Made by a program: the position numbers and the translations under genes
Shown: positions 11,384 through 22,273 of the stretch, piece by piece
Numbering within the stretch: position 1 is the first letter of the stretch
Layout of the letters: the number at the start of each line of letters is the position of its first letter
Notes under the pieces: model-generated
The model's database searches: none
What the model was told of the DNA's origin: nothing
What the model saw: the letters and a program-made list of their open reading frames with translations, nothing else
DNA from: Deroplatys truncata
Taxonomy: Eukaryota > Arthropoda > Insecta > Mantodea > Mantidae
Assembly (NCBI GenBank): GCA_030765065.1
Contig: CM060990.1
Coordinates: 277,849,341-277,913,340 of the forward strand
Direction of reading: 5' to 3'
DNA: 64,000 nucleotides

Positions 11384-12305
11384 CGAGGCCTGATCAATAA
11401 AGACAGATTGATTTTTTCCTGAAGCTTTCTTGATAGTTTCCGGTCTCTACTATAAATATTTGAAAAGATCGGAGTTTCATGGATAATTTCCATAGGTGGC
11501 AGCACTCTCGCATTGGTAGGTTTGTAGTATTGCTGTACATTGTTGACCCTACTTGAATTTCACATACCACAAAATGGAGGTGACACAAGAGGAGTAATAC
11601 AGCGCAATAAAATTTTGTTTTCGTTTAAATCATACAGCCTCTGAAACTTTCGAAAAGCTGAAGCAAACATACGGTGAAGATGCACTACCTCGTGCAACAG
11701 TGTTTACGTGGTTCAAGGACTTCAAAGAAGGGCGAGTCCTCTGTGCTAAGCAAGGTGGGCCTGGTGTTTCAGCTTCTGCTATGACTGAGTGAACATCAAC
11801 ACAGCTGCTGAGATTGTTGTTCCCCCTCACACTACTGATACAGCAGTGTACTACAGGTCAGTATTGGCTACACTGAGGAAGCACATTGCAAGGAAACGTC
11901 CAAAACTTCATCGGAATGAGTGGCGACTTCATCACGACAACGTGCGGCCTCACGTCGCCAACCAAATCCAGGCATTTTTGGCTAAATTCAACATTACCTG
12001 TGTATGCATCCATCTTATAGCGCAGATCTTGTCACCTGTGATTTCTTTTTATTCCCATCACTAAAGGCAAAGCTCCGGGGCATTCGATTTGAGAGCACTG
12101 AAGCAGTGCTGAAGAAAAGTGAGGCAATTCTCAAAGACCTGACAAAGAATGGCCTGCACCATGTGTTTGAGGACTGGCAGAGACGCTATAAAAAGTGCAT
12201 TCAAGAAGGAGGGGACTACTTTGAAAAATAGCGGGACAACATTGAAATGGAGTAATAAATATCTGTGAAAAAAAATCAGTTTCAGTCTTTATTGATCAGC
12301 CCTCG
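11384..12305 (+). mobile_element. Mariner-1, internally deleted, inserted in LINE-A
   Basis: A 922-bp element with matching ends CGAGG[C/G]CTGATCAATAAAGAC, flanked by TA. The plus-strand transposase relic starts MEVTQEE near 11574, with HTASETFEKLKQTYGEDALP and VFTWFKDFKEGRV (helix-turn-helix region). The middle is deleted. The C-terminal part has KRPKLHRNEWRLHHDN (second catalytic D), YSADLVTCDFFLF (third acidic position, SPDLAPCDFF in the family) and ends GGDYFEK* at about 12231. Deletion and frameshifts make it non-autonomous. The family's usual length is near 1.3 kb. Confidence 0.9.
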
Positions 12306-12422
12306 TATTTCTTAACAACCAACTTTCCACCACACCTATCACATCCGCTAAATTTAAAATTTGAGATATTTCTCCACTCTCCACCCTTCAATATTCCAGA
12401 ATATAACCCCCAATTCCTTCTC

Positions 12423-12741
12423 CTATTCAGAACCTTTTCTCTCAAATCTAAATTCCTGTAATTTAGCCCTACTCCTAGTCATCCTTTCCATTTCTGCCTT
12501 CTGCCCTGCATAATCTTCCACTTGCATAATGCTCTCTCCAGGTGACGAAATAATACTGAGTCCGGATTCTCTCCACATGTCCAGTCCCGCAGTTGCTCCC
12601 AAGGCCATTCTGCGCGTGTCCTCTATCAGCTGTTTCTCTGGTATAATCTGTTTGCTCGGTGACATATGCCTTCCACTGCCCCTCCTCTCCTCTCCTCCTC
12701 CATTCTCTTCCTCCTGCTAACTTCACATCGTGACATTTCAT
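12423..12741 (-). pseudogene. LINE-A ORF1 distal remnant
   Basis: Two overlapping minus-strand frames (12741-12475 and 12665-12423) continue the ORF1 region after further frameshifts. They are rich in E, R and K, with no domain I can name. They sit directly upstream of the mariner insertion. Confidence 0.4.
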
Positions 12742-12915
12742 TTAATCTATCTGTATCTGAATCCAATATTTCTACTCATATTCATTGACCCTCTTCCGAC
12801 ACATACCTCATATTTTGCTGATGCATATCCTGCTTCCTTCCATTTATCCACAACTCCAGCCCTCTAACAAAAGCTTTCTCTCCTTTAGCCCTCGCATTCT
12901 TCATTTCTTGAAGTA

Positions 12916-13584
12916 TTATTTCTCTCTCTCTCTCTCTTCCCAAAATACTGTTCTATAAATATTCTTATTCCGTTTAGCTTTTTGGCACTTGATAAAATTG
13001 CCCATTTTATTTTCATTGAAGCACATCTGATGATTACCAGTCTTGGATTTTGTCCTTTTTCCCTCAACTCTAAAAACATCTCTCATTTCCCATCCTCCAA
13101 GTTTTAATTCCAATTTATCTTGTAAGATTCTTTCAATTTGATCCCAAACTTGTATCTCTCTTGATTCTTCGGCTCCAAAAATTATCACGTTTATTTTCCT
13201 TCTTTTATCTTCTGTTTTTTCCAAGTATAACATTTTTCTCTTGCATTCAGCTAATTCCTTATTCACTTCTCCTTATTTTTCAAATTTTTCCCACATATTT
13301 TTCAGCTCCTCAAATTTCCCATCTATCTTCCCATAAATTTTCTTCTCTATTCCTTTTATATTTTTTATATCTTCTGCAATTCCTTTAAGCATACTCTTAA
13401 TATCTTGCTCCGTCCCCGGGCCCGGATTTTTCTCTATTCTGCCAATTACTAGCAGTACTAGTATGACAAACATGAACCAAGACATTATCGTAGGTCGATT
13501 TTTTAAATTTCCAGCTTGTCTATAAATCCTGTAGCCATTAAATGTCCCAATTCTAACTCTATACACCTCAATTTGGATTCCCAT
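12916..13584 (-). pseudogene. LINE-A ORF1 with 2A-like leader and RRM-like domain
   Basis: The leader contains a hydrophobic stretch, MSWFMFVILVLLVIG (13485-13441), running straight into GRIEKNPGPG; the NPGP core is at 13428-13417. A charged coiled-coil-like part follows (KSMLKGIAEDIKNIKG, IDGKFEELKNMWEKFEK). An in-frame TAA at about 13272 then interrupts it, and the frame continues with VNKELAECKRKMLYLEK, INVIIFGAEE and VFRVEGKRTKSKTGN, which looks like the RRM-like core of L1-type ORF1 proteins. The expected role is RNA binding and chaperoning; the 2A-like leader would act in co-translational release or targeting. A (CT)n run at 12921-12938 may have caused the frameshift at the distal end. 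Confidence 0.7.
12921..12938. repeat. (CT)n run
   Basis: A short TC/CT dinucleotide run inside the LINE-A ORF1 relic, encoding the ERERE-type stretch on the minus strand. Confidence 0.9.
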
Positions 13585-13859
13585 TCTTTCCTTTGCACAA
13601 GTGCACGTTTAACACGCCCAACTCCATGCGCCTTTTGTCAGCAACTCCTAGTGCTTAGTATTAGAAATGCTTTTCCAGAACCCAGTGGGGTATATGTAGG
13701 TTTCAAACTTCACTAATAAACACAAAAATTAAAAATAGTACATTTTAAATTCAACCATTATTTGCTATTATTATTTAAAACTGCATAACGTGTCTGTGAC
13801 AAACCTTATGTTAACCAAAAATGTGATAAGTGCTTCAATCATGGTAACACTAATGGAGG

Positions 13860-15280
13860 TCGAAGCATAGAAACTATATTCTTTGGTAGTGACAAATCCA
13901 TTGCTGAGTGCAGAGATTTTTTTTATTTCACGGATTATCAGCAGTTTTCCATTTTTCTTTAGATTCCTCATATTTATTTTACATGATCCAAGATCCAGAT
14001 GCTTTGGAGTACTGAGTTTTGACTCCAATAATTTCTTTTTTCTTTACATTGAAATTGTGATCTAGCGCTGCTATCATGGATCCAAATCAAAGGTCATTAT
14101 ATGAAAAATGTATTCTTTTCAGAGGATATCTGAGACAAAGACTGTGATAACTTTCTAAATTGCCAGTATGTATATAGTGTCGAATATGAGCCAAAGGTTT
14201 TAAGAAGGTGCTATCTAATATAGTTTTCTTCAGAGCATGATAGGTGTTTGATTCGCCTTTAATCAATAATTTATTTCATTGGTCTTCTTCCAACAATTCA
14301 TCATGTTCACAAGATTTCCATTCACCATTTTCTAGCCATTTATGTTCATTTTTTATATATGAAGAATTGATGTGAATTTTTCAATCAATATGGCAGCATT
14401 CTCATTACAGTTTTGTGGTTATTTATGCTGTCTTTCCATGCTATCAGCTCCGGGTATTTTTTCTACAATTTTAATTTTTTTCATTACACTTTTAAACAAA
14501 TGCTGTATGTCAAACTCATGCTCAACTTCCAGATGCTGAGTTTTTAACAGGTATTGTACACCTTCATGTCTGCTGGAGAGAAAAACTCTACAAATTTCCT
14601 GTTTTGCAAGCCTAGTCATTATGTTGTCACAAGCAGCCTCTTCCAAATTGCATTTTACCATACCTCTTTGAACAAGTTCAAAATCAATAATTTTGCGGGA
14701 ATTTAAATCCATGGCAGAATAGACTACGTATTTGGCTGAAAATCCTGGGGAGTCATACTGCCCATCCCTTGCCAACCATTAGGTATACCACAACCTTTTA
14801 ATGAATTCAAGTTCTTTCTTCTTTCCTGAACCCAAAATGCTGTAACAACTGGTGCTGCCATGTTTTGGATGGTTTTATTGAATGTACACCTTGAAAACAT
14901 TGCCAAACACAGTGATTTGTAGGACTTAAATTGTTGAAACAACACCAGATAATAACAAAGAACTTGCTATTAAAGCATTTTCTTCTGTTTCTTTCCTGAT
15001 AAATTTTGTGAGTTCCAAGTGAATGCATTACCACAATAACACACTGTTTTAACACACAGCATTGTCCCTTTAATGTAATGAGAAATTGTTTTGACTTCAT
15101 TTCTACCTAAAACACATGGCTTGAAAAATAAAAGTAGAGATGTCCAAGCAACAATGAAATATTCCACTGTAGCGTGATTTCTATGTATGGCAAAAGTCCC
15201 CCCCTCCTCCTCCTCCTCCTCCTTCCTCGTTATCACTTGTATCAGAATCTGAAATATCAGGATCGTAGAAACATTCATTC
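13860..15280 (-). pseudogene. DDE-like transposase relic of uncertain class (DSPGFSAKY family)
   Basis: Minus-strand relic read from 15280 down to about 13860. Pieces in order: an acidic EEEEEE run, VEYFIVAWTSLLLFFKPCVL, GTMLCVKTVCYCGNAFTW (Cys-rich), a helical region, then ARDGQYDSPGFSAKYVVYSA and MDLNSRKIIDFELVQRGMVK, CRVFLSSRHEGVQYL, EHEFDIQHLFKSV, then LKPLAHIRHYIHTGNLESYH and IAALDHNFNVKKK. I recognise this order (D..DSPG..AKY, D.HLAKS, HTGSLE.YH, ALDHN) from a multicopy family found in insects and cnidarians, probably a DNA-transposon transposase of Kolobok-like type. That class assignment is from memory and uncertain. Many stops and frameshifts are present. Confidence 0.6.
15202..15222. 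repeat. (CTC)n run
   Basis: A CTC trinucleotide run; on the minus strand it encodes the poly-glutamate stretch near the N-terminus of the DSPGFSAKY relic. Confidence 0.9.
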
Positions 15281-15339
15281 AGCTTATCCTGATCCTCATT
15301 ATTGCTTGTTTCGTAATATTTTCAGGTTCCAACTCCCCT

Positions 15340-15515
15340 TCAACACTGCTTGGTCCCTGCCCACAAGCCACCAACCTCTAGGGTCCCCGGAGCGGAGCCC
15401 CAAGCTGAGGAGAGACCTAACTGAGCGATACTACAGTGTCGCCAGGGAAGAAACCTTTATAGAGTGTAAGTGACCGCCCAGCCGCAACCCGCCGAACACC
15501 GTCGCCTGGTCCTAG
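15340..15515. promoter_or_regulatory. GC-rich, CpG-rich patch upstream of the DSPGFSAKY relic
   Basis: About 175 bp far richer in G, C and CpG than its surroundings. It lies just 5' of the minus-strand relic and contains the TATA-like word CTATAAAG (minus strand, 15462-15455). It may be the element's promoter or 5' UTR. This is inferred from base composition and position only. Confidence 0.35.
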
Positions 15516-16185
15516 AATTCTCAATTTTAAAACAAAAATAGTTCTGGGACATAACTGGTTAAGTCACACACACATTCACTCTCCCATTCATACTTGCAGA
15601 CTCAGGGAAGATAAGGAATAAGGATAATGAGCAGTGCATTATAAGAGTGTTACTTCGATGTCCAGTGAATGTTATGTGTGTAATGACCAAAGAGAGGCCT
15701 GATCCTTCCAGTAAGGAAGGAAACACTCTTGCATACTCAAGCATAAGAAGTAGTTGCAAATACCTTAAAAATGTGATAGGGATATAAAAGGAAGCCATTG
15801 GCCTTTCTTCTTGTCCAAGCAATAAAAAGAAGAGCTAGAGTATGTATTTGATCACTTTAAGGTTAGATGTGAATTAAATAGATAATGGGCTGCTTGCAAA
15901 AACAATGTTTAGTGTTAAACTGTGTAAATCGCATCCATTTTTAAACACTGTATAATAGGCGGTTTAGACACTGTTTAACTTTAAATGCTACTATTATTTT
16001 ACATGAGGTGCAGAGTGAGAGCACAGAAACAAGATAGATATTATGCAATTCTGGTTGGACGATATAAAGCAATTTTACACCCAGAAAGGAAAAGAAGGGT
16101 GATACAACCGCAAAGTGTGCTCAGAGACCGTTCTAATCCTTTAGAGCCCTATACTGAAAGGGAATACAAAGCAAAATTTAGATAA

Positions 16186-17520
16186 TAAATCCTGATAAAT
16201 ACTTCAATAATGAAGTGATCTTATACCTAGTACCTCTATAACACTATTTAATAGAAATTAAATTAATGCTTGTGCCTCTCGTATGCTGTTTTATTCTTCC
16301 TATATGTTTTAACAGTTGTAAGAGAAAAAATACACTTTAACATATGTTAAAATAGAGTCCAACCTGCTCCGCTAACTTGACCAACACTCGGTGCATGTGG
16401 GTGTAATAATATATTTCATCATAATATATATAGCACCCCTCCTCCTGAGTTAATACATACGAGTCGTTTATTATAAGGAGCACAGCTTTAATAGGAAAAC
16501 ATGTGCTCAGGCTTTTTTCTATGTATTAAGCCAGAGATTGCCCAAACTCATTTTTAAGGGATTTCATGCCGTGAAAACAAATCTAACGTGGAGGTTATTA
16601 TTAAGTGTAATTCAATAATTTATTCTGCCATGTGAACTAGTGGTTCTGTTTACAACATTGAATTGATGCACACAGATGTCATAATGCATTGCTGCATCTG
16701 TATGAAGCAAGCATGTATTACTGCACACATGGTTCATTCATTCATTCATTCCAGGAGTTAGGATTGAAGTGAAACTACTCTAGATCTTGAGTACCTTGTG
16801 TGATGAGTTTCAAGAATATTTCTTATGCACATCCATAAAATATAATATAGGCCTTATAAATCAAGCACTACCCAAAAATACTGTGAATATGCTGTCGCAA
16901 TAACACATTTTGACAATTCAAAGATTTAATTGAATAGAGCTGAAAGTATGATTAAGAACAATGTAACATGCTTAAGTCAATGTGAGCATTGGCAGACAGA
17001 ATTCTGAAGATCCATTATAGCAGTTCATCAACTGGAAGTGCTTACTACAAGCTCTGATTTTTGTGCATGTGCATTTGCATTTTGCCATCACATAACCACA
17101 TTCATCTATCATTTTTAGGTTCACAACTGCTGCAGTAATTTGGAATATATTTTACATATTACAAATTATTAAGGCAATCAAATTTGTGCTTTGTCAACTG
17201 TAAATTTTACTTTTAAATTTTCTAAAGTATGTGTTATAATGTTGTTTGAAATTTTACATGCTTATTTTTAAAGCGAGCAATGGTTTGGTAATTTTTTATC
17301 TCGAATTCTTTTAATATCTACAAAAGAGTTTCTCTTTCAGTAGTGCTGCAACTTTTTGCTCGCTTCGGCATTCGTTTCATGCCACTGGTAGAAAAAAGAC
17401 TGTCAAAATTCCCTAAATGTTTCCTTGACTTCCGGGATCATATATACCACATGGTGTCCAAATATGAAAGCTTTAAAATGCAGTGTTGCCACATTCACTT
17501 TTGGGGCAGATGGCGCTTTA
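16186..17520. other. Interior of Harbinger-like element 1, not assigned
   Basis: AT-rich. It contains a short (ATTC)n run at 16732-16751 and a short plus-strand open stretch after a TTTCTCTTTCAG sequence (LQLFARFGIRFMPLVEKRL, about 17346). No family was recognised. Confidence 0.45.
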
Positions 17521-18792
17521 CGAGGGGCATTCGAAAAGTTTTCCAATTGTTATCTTAAAGTCCAAACTAAGGATGGAACTCAAAAACTTCATTCTCACAA
17601 TCCTTCAAAGTAGTTTCCATCTCTCTCCACACACAATTGTAGATAGCACAACCACTTGCAAAAAGCACTACGATACTCAGACTGAGGTATTGTCAACAAA
17701 GCTGAATTTATAGCCTGAGCAAGGTCCTGCATTCATTTAAAAGGTTTTCCAGCAATGCAAGATTTCACTTGAGGAAACAACCAGAAGTTGCACATGCAAG
17801 GTCAGGACTGTATGGTGAATGGTGAAGCAACTGGAGTTTAGCAGCTTCCAGTTTCCTCAAATTTGCCGCTGTTCTATGAGGAGACACATTGTCATGCAAA
17901 AGCAACAGCCTCTTCAAATAAAGGATTCAAAACATAAGAGCCATAGTATTCTCCATTCATTGTCAGTTCTTCTGGCATGTGGTCAACCACTAATAGTCCT
18001 TCATAGTTGAACACGGTGCTTCTAAGAATGAAATTCTTGTCGAAGGACTGGTCTTGGATCATTCTCATTTACCCAGACATAATTCCGAGGTTTATTTGGT
18101 ATTGTATAATAATAAAACCAACTTTCATTACCAGTGTATACATCTGACAAATGTTTAGGGCAATTAGGTGGAAACATGCTTAGCAGCTTTCTTGCACATT
18201 CCTTTCTTCTCTTCATTGGTTAGAAAATGCCGAACCCATTTTGCACAGATTTTTCGCAGTTTTAAATGTTCATGGAGTGTACAGTCAATGCTGCCAACAA
18301 TGATGCCAACTTCCATACTTAGCATTTCAACAGAAATATGTTAATTTTCCTCCACGAAGTTCCTCACTCTTTGAACTGTTCTTTTGTTTCACAGCTTCCC
18401 GAGGCCGGCCAGAATGAGGGTTGTCTTTCAGAGTCTCTCCCCTTCTTCAAATGATTGAACCCATCTTGCAGTGGTATCAAATGGACACATTTGATCACCA
18501 TAAACAGCTAACAAGTCCTCGTGGATTTTTTTTCCTCTTTCACCTAGCTTGTAGCATGTGAAAATGTAGAATCTAATGTTCTCTTTAGAAATATCCATGG
18601 TTTTTCACCAGCTATTGACACAGGACTGAACTCAACAGACTGTACGACTATGAATATTAAAGTTTAAACTCGCACTTATGCACATTTAGATAGCTTAAGG
18701 TCAATTGTTTCCAGCCGTATTAGTTACATTTTTGTAACCATTATTGTCCAACAATGGATAGACAGGTAGCAAACATTTTTGAATGCCCCTTG
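17521..18792 (-). mobile_element. Mariner-2, near full length, transposase broken
   Basis: A 1272-bp element flanked by TA (17519-17520 and 18793-18794) with ends CGAGGGGCATTCGAAAAGTTT and CAAGGGGCATTCAAAAATGTT. The minus-strand transposase starts at about 18600 with MDISKENIRFYIFTCYKLGE, then KIHEDLLAVYGDQM and FDTTARWVQSFEEG (DNA-binding half). The catalytic part includes TGNESWFYYYTIPNK (18146-18102), where the first catalytic D of the family's TGDE is N. At least three stops or frameshifts occur. It sits inside Harbinger-like element 1. Confidence 0.88.
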
Positions 18793-18888
18793 TAAACACT
18801 GCTTAGCTAAATATCATCTAGACATGGATTTAGCAATGCTATGTTAGACAATGTTTAACTGAACAGTGTTCATTTCTGCAAGCAGCTC

Positions 18889-19427
18889 AAAAACTTCCTT
18901 GTCGTTTATATATTTCCCAAAACACTGAATGCAATCAATCAAGAGTAAATTCACTTTCCTTGGCAAGTAGTCACAGAAGTAAATCAGCTACATTTTAAAC
19001 CGAAAAATGCAGAAGTAGACAGACAGTTTAAAGTGAGAAGCCTGACGTAATTAGTTGTGACACCTAAGAGGTATTAAAGTGCAATCACTAATTTATTGTA
19101 GTGAAGTGTTTATTTTTCATCCCACAGATATAACCTAGCAATGTCTCCATTGTGTTTAACTGCTCTCATTCAAAGCCTAAGCATGCAGCAAGCAGTGTTA
19201 GGAGCTGTATTATTCAAAAAGGTGTGGAGTGTTAGGTTTTCTTCTAATAGGGAGTTCTTGTGTGCAACTACTCTATAGATGGAAACTGCAACTACTGCTC
19301 TGAGAACTGAAACAAGGGTGTTAAGGACAAATGGATTTCATATAACATCCTGTTCTTGCTTATTTCAGAAAAGAAAGGAAACAAAATAGATAAAGAACCA
19401 TTAGCATGTTCGCAATTGGAGAGAAAC
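18889..19427. other. Unassigned sequence before the inverted PLE
   Basis: No feature was recognised. It may be the 5' part of LINE-B, but no frame supports that. Confidence 0.4.
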
Positions 19428-19440
19428 TGAAGAATAATTG

Positions 19441-20109
19441 AAGTGTTATTCAGAAGTTAGAGGCAGCGAAGCGAAACAATAATTTAATTGAATCTTGAGT
19501 TGATGAATACACTAAAACTTCACTTACTTGAAATTATTCGAACATGTTACAAAAGCACAGCGTGCTTTCATCTTCAGCTTTTTTTCCAACTGAGCATACC
19601 AAGAATTCGGGTCCATAGATGTAGGTGGTGTGGAAATGGTGTCATCTGGTGTGTCCATGATGAAGCTGCTTAGATTGTTGAGTGGCAGGATTTCAAAGTT
19701 CATTACTGTTTTCATGCATTTGATTATGCGTATGTTTTCCCAAAACTTTTAGTTCTGTTGGATTGGTGGTGCATTTCAGGAATCTGGCTTTGGGGTTCAT
19801 GTCGTAGTTTCTGGTCCAAAAATGGTTTGCTATGGCAGATTTGTTCCTGTTTATTGGATATACATCTGAAGTGTTTTTTCCTTCTGGTTTCAACATTTAT
19901 TTTGTTTTGCCAACAATCTAAGCAGCTTCATCATGGACACCAGATGACACCACTTCCACACCGCCTGCATCTATGGACCTGAATTCCTGGCATGCTCAGT
20001 CCAGAAAACAGCTGAAGATGAAAGCAAGCAGTGCTTATGAAACATGTTCAACTAATTTCAAGTAAGTGAAGTTTTAGTGTATCTATCGATCAAGATTCAA
20101 TTAAATTAT
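19441..20109 (-). mobile_element. Short PLE with inverted terminal arms
   Basis: Inverted arms (about 19473-19685 and 19909-20100) flank a 220-bp core. Outside them is a 13-bp direct repeat TGAAGAATAATTG at 19428-19440 and 20110-20122, a likely target-site duplication. The core's minus frame (19896-19693) has NKSAIANHFWTRNYDMNP, then the PLE C-terminal pattern (KSA.A.H). The RT and most of the GIY-YIG domain are missing. Inverted terminal repeats around truncated copies are a known Penelope-like habit. Confidence 0.75.
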
Positions 20110-21129
20110 TGAAGAATAATTGTCTTCTCAGCTCTTAGATGTCAACGCAAACACAGAAAAAGAATAAGCCACTGGTATCTATCTGGCACAATGATATCAC
20201 TGATCTTGAAGATGGTTAAGCAAACAAGCCTGAAAGTGACCACCTCTAAGAAAATGCCTAACAGAACTAAGACAGGTATAATACCATGTTTGAAAAAACA
20301 AATACCTACCTATTCCAAGCTTATCACTCCATAAGGAAGTGACAAAAACTTTTGCTGGTATCCATGAAGTGTCAACTTAAAATCAAGATGACAAGGAAAG
20401 CCAGGATGTTTCTTTTATCCTAAAACAAAATGTTGATTCACGCAATGCTGTAACAGTTCTACATTCCAATATGAAAAGAGCACTCAGCAAAGATGGTTAT
20501 GTTCACAATCAGTTTAATAATGCTTCAAGTGAAATTTTCTCTGATTTAGATTATAATTCAAATGAAACTTCCTTGAAAACAGTTTCAATAGTGACTAATA
20601 ATTGAATTACTGCTATCTGGGCTTGCAGGCCATGGTCTAGAAGGCATCGTAGATACCGATGTTTCGCCAAGTAGAGCACTTGGCATCTTCAGGGTGAAGT
20701 GATTCGTTGTCTGTGGTGGTCAGAGCCTGAATGCGAAGAACTCGAACTCTAGTCTGGTATGCTCGTGGTGAGCCTAAGTAATTTTTCTATGTATCTGCCC
20801 TTGGAAGGGCTTAACCATAGGGATGATGGAACTATTGCAGGGTGGTGGTTTGGTTTTGATATTGTGGGTGTGATGGAAGGTAGCGCTATGTTTTCATAGG
20901 CTCCTCAGTGGCTGCCTTTTCAGGAGCAGCTCCAGTGCTCTGCTCTGTTGGTGTTTGTTCTTCCTTAATGGATTGTGATTTGTTTAATTTTGATTGACCA
21001 CTCCCATGGGGACTCCCATTAGCGACAGCTTTGTGCTGTTGGCAGGTTTAAAGCCTACGTTACCGGGGGTGCCCACAAGCCATGCGGGGAACCCAGTAGT
21101 GTCAGTATCGACGTCCAGAGGATGGCGCT

Positions 21130-21137
21130 CTTATATA
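21130..21137 (-). promoter_or_regulatory. TATA-like box in left PLE arm
   Basis: TATATAAG followed by AGCGCCATCC on the minus strand, within the PLE terminal arm and upstream of its coding relic in the arm's own orientation. The same word occurs inverted at 22266-22273 (plus strand). It is conserved between two otherwise diverged arms, which supports a promoter role. Confidence 0.5.
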
Positions 21138-22265
21138 GTGGGGGTGGGCGGGGCTTAATGTGAGGTCCTGTGCGGTGATTGGCTCGCACCTCTAGGAGTG
21201 GGTGGGTTTGGTGAGGTATTATTATGTCTGCTGTTTTTGTTTAGTGTTTCTCCAAGACAGGTGTCCAGACTTTATGCACATACAGAGCTTCTTCTTTCTG
21301 GTTAAAATTGTTCTATGTTTATAAATTTCTATAGCCTCCCTGTGTAGTTGAGCATGGTAGTTTACAGTTGAAGATAAACTTGGTTTCTTTGAAGCTGATG
21401 TCATGGCCAAATAATGAGTGTTCCGCCATGGATGATTTGTCTGCTTGTCCCAATCTGCTGTGACGCTCATGTTCTTTCAATCTCGTGGCCACACTGCACA
21501 TAATAGTGACTATGTAAACCTTGCCACAGCCACAGGGCACTTTGTACACACCTGCAGATGTATGCAGGTGACATTTATCTTTGGCTGATCTCAGCAAGTC
21601 CTTGATTTTGTGTGTTGGTCTATAGATTGTGTCAATCCCGCATGAGTGCAGAAGCTTACCTATTCAGTCGGAAACATTCTTAATGTAGGGGAGAAAGGCC
21701 GTGCTTGTTGTGTGGTGGTCCTTTTTCATAGAGCGCCTAGGATGAAGCGCGCACCGGATTTCTTTCTGCGTGTAGCCATTGGCCTGGAAGGCAGAGTTTA
21801 GATGTTCAAATTCTTTTTTCAAGTATTTTTCGTTGCAGATTCTTGTTGCACGTTCCGTAAGAGTTTTTATCACTCCTTATTTCTGCCTGGGGTGGTGGTT
21901 CCATGTTTTGTTTAGGTATCAGTCCGTGTGGGTAGGTTTCCTGTATATACTGCATTCTAGTCCGAGGTCTGGTGTTCTGATGACTTTTACATCCAACAAG
22001 GCCAAAGCATTGTCTTTTTCTTTCTCCATTATAAATTGAATATTGGGATTTAGGCTGTTTAGGTGCAGCAGAAATTCATCTAAGGTGTCTTCCCAATGGT
22101 CCCACACCACAAACGTATCAACATAACATAAGCAGGTCTATGGTTTGAAGACTGTGCTGGCGAGTGCTGACTGCTCAAACTTTTCCATAAAAAGCTTTTC
22201 CCCACTCGTAGAGATGCGAGCTAATCACTGTACAGGACCTCACAGTAAGCCCCACCCACCCTCAC

Positions 22266-22273
22266 TATATAAG
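22266..22273 (+). promoter_or_regulatory. TATA-like box in right PLE arm
   Basis: TATATAAGAGCGCCATCC in the inverted right arm of the PLE, the partner of 21130-21137. It faces outward into LINE-B. Confidence 0.5.

Larger units (their letters stand above)
8140..13600 (-). mobile_element. LINE-A, near full-length non-LTR retrotransposon relic
   Basis: One APE-type non-LTR retrotransposon read from about 13600 down to 8140: ORF1 relic (13584-12423), endonuclease (11379-10083), reverse transcriptase (about 10080-9123) and C-terminal region with zinc knuckle (8923-8153). It ends in a short TAAAT-type tail at about 8140. A mariner (11384-12305) sits between ORF1 and the endonuclease. Stops and frameshifts occur throughout. 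The clade is uncertain; the GDFNARVG endonuclease and 2A-like ORF1 leader are compatible with several I/CR1-group clades. Diverged partial copies occur at 32640-33110 and 40600-41290. Confidence 0.85.
15887..18888 (+). mobile_element. Harbinger-like element 1, split by a mariner
   Basis: The ends are inverted: left GGGCTGCTTGCAAAAACAATG, right (reverse complement) GAGCTGCTTGCAGAAATGAAC. Both continue into AACATTGT/AAACACTGT-type subterminal repeats shared with the element at 59462-60666. About 100 bp in, a plus-strand frame (15985-16185) carries VIQPQSVLRDRSNPLEPYTE and REYKAKF, like the N-terminus of PIF/Harbinger transposases (RDRlNPLE...RYRL). No DDE core was recognised between 16190 and 17520. 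A mariner occupies 17521-18792. No clear 3-bp duplication was seen. Confidence 0.65.
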
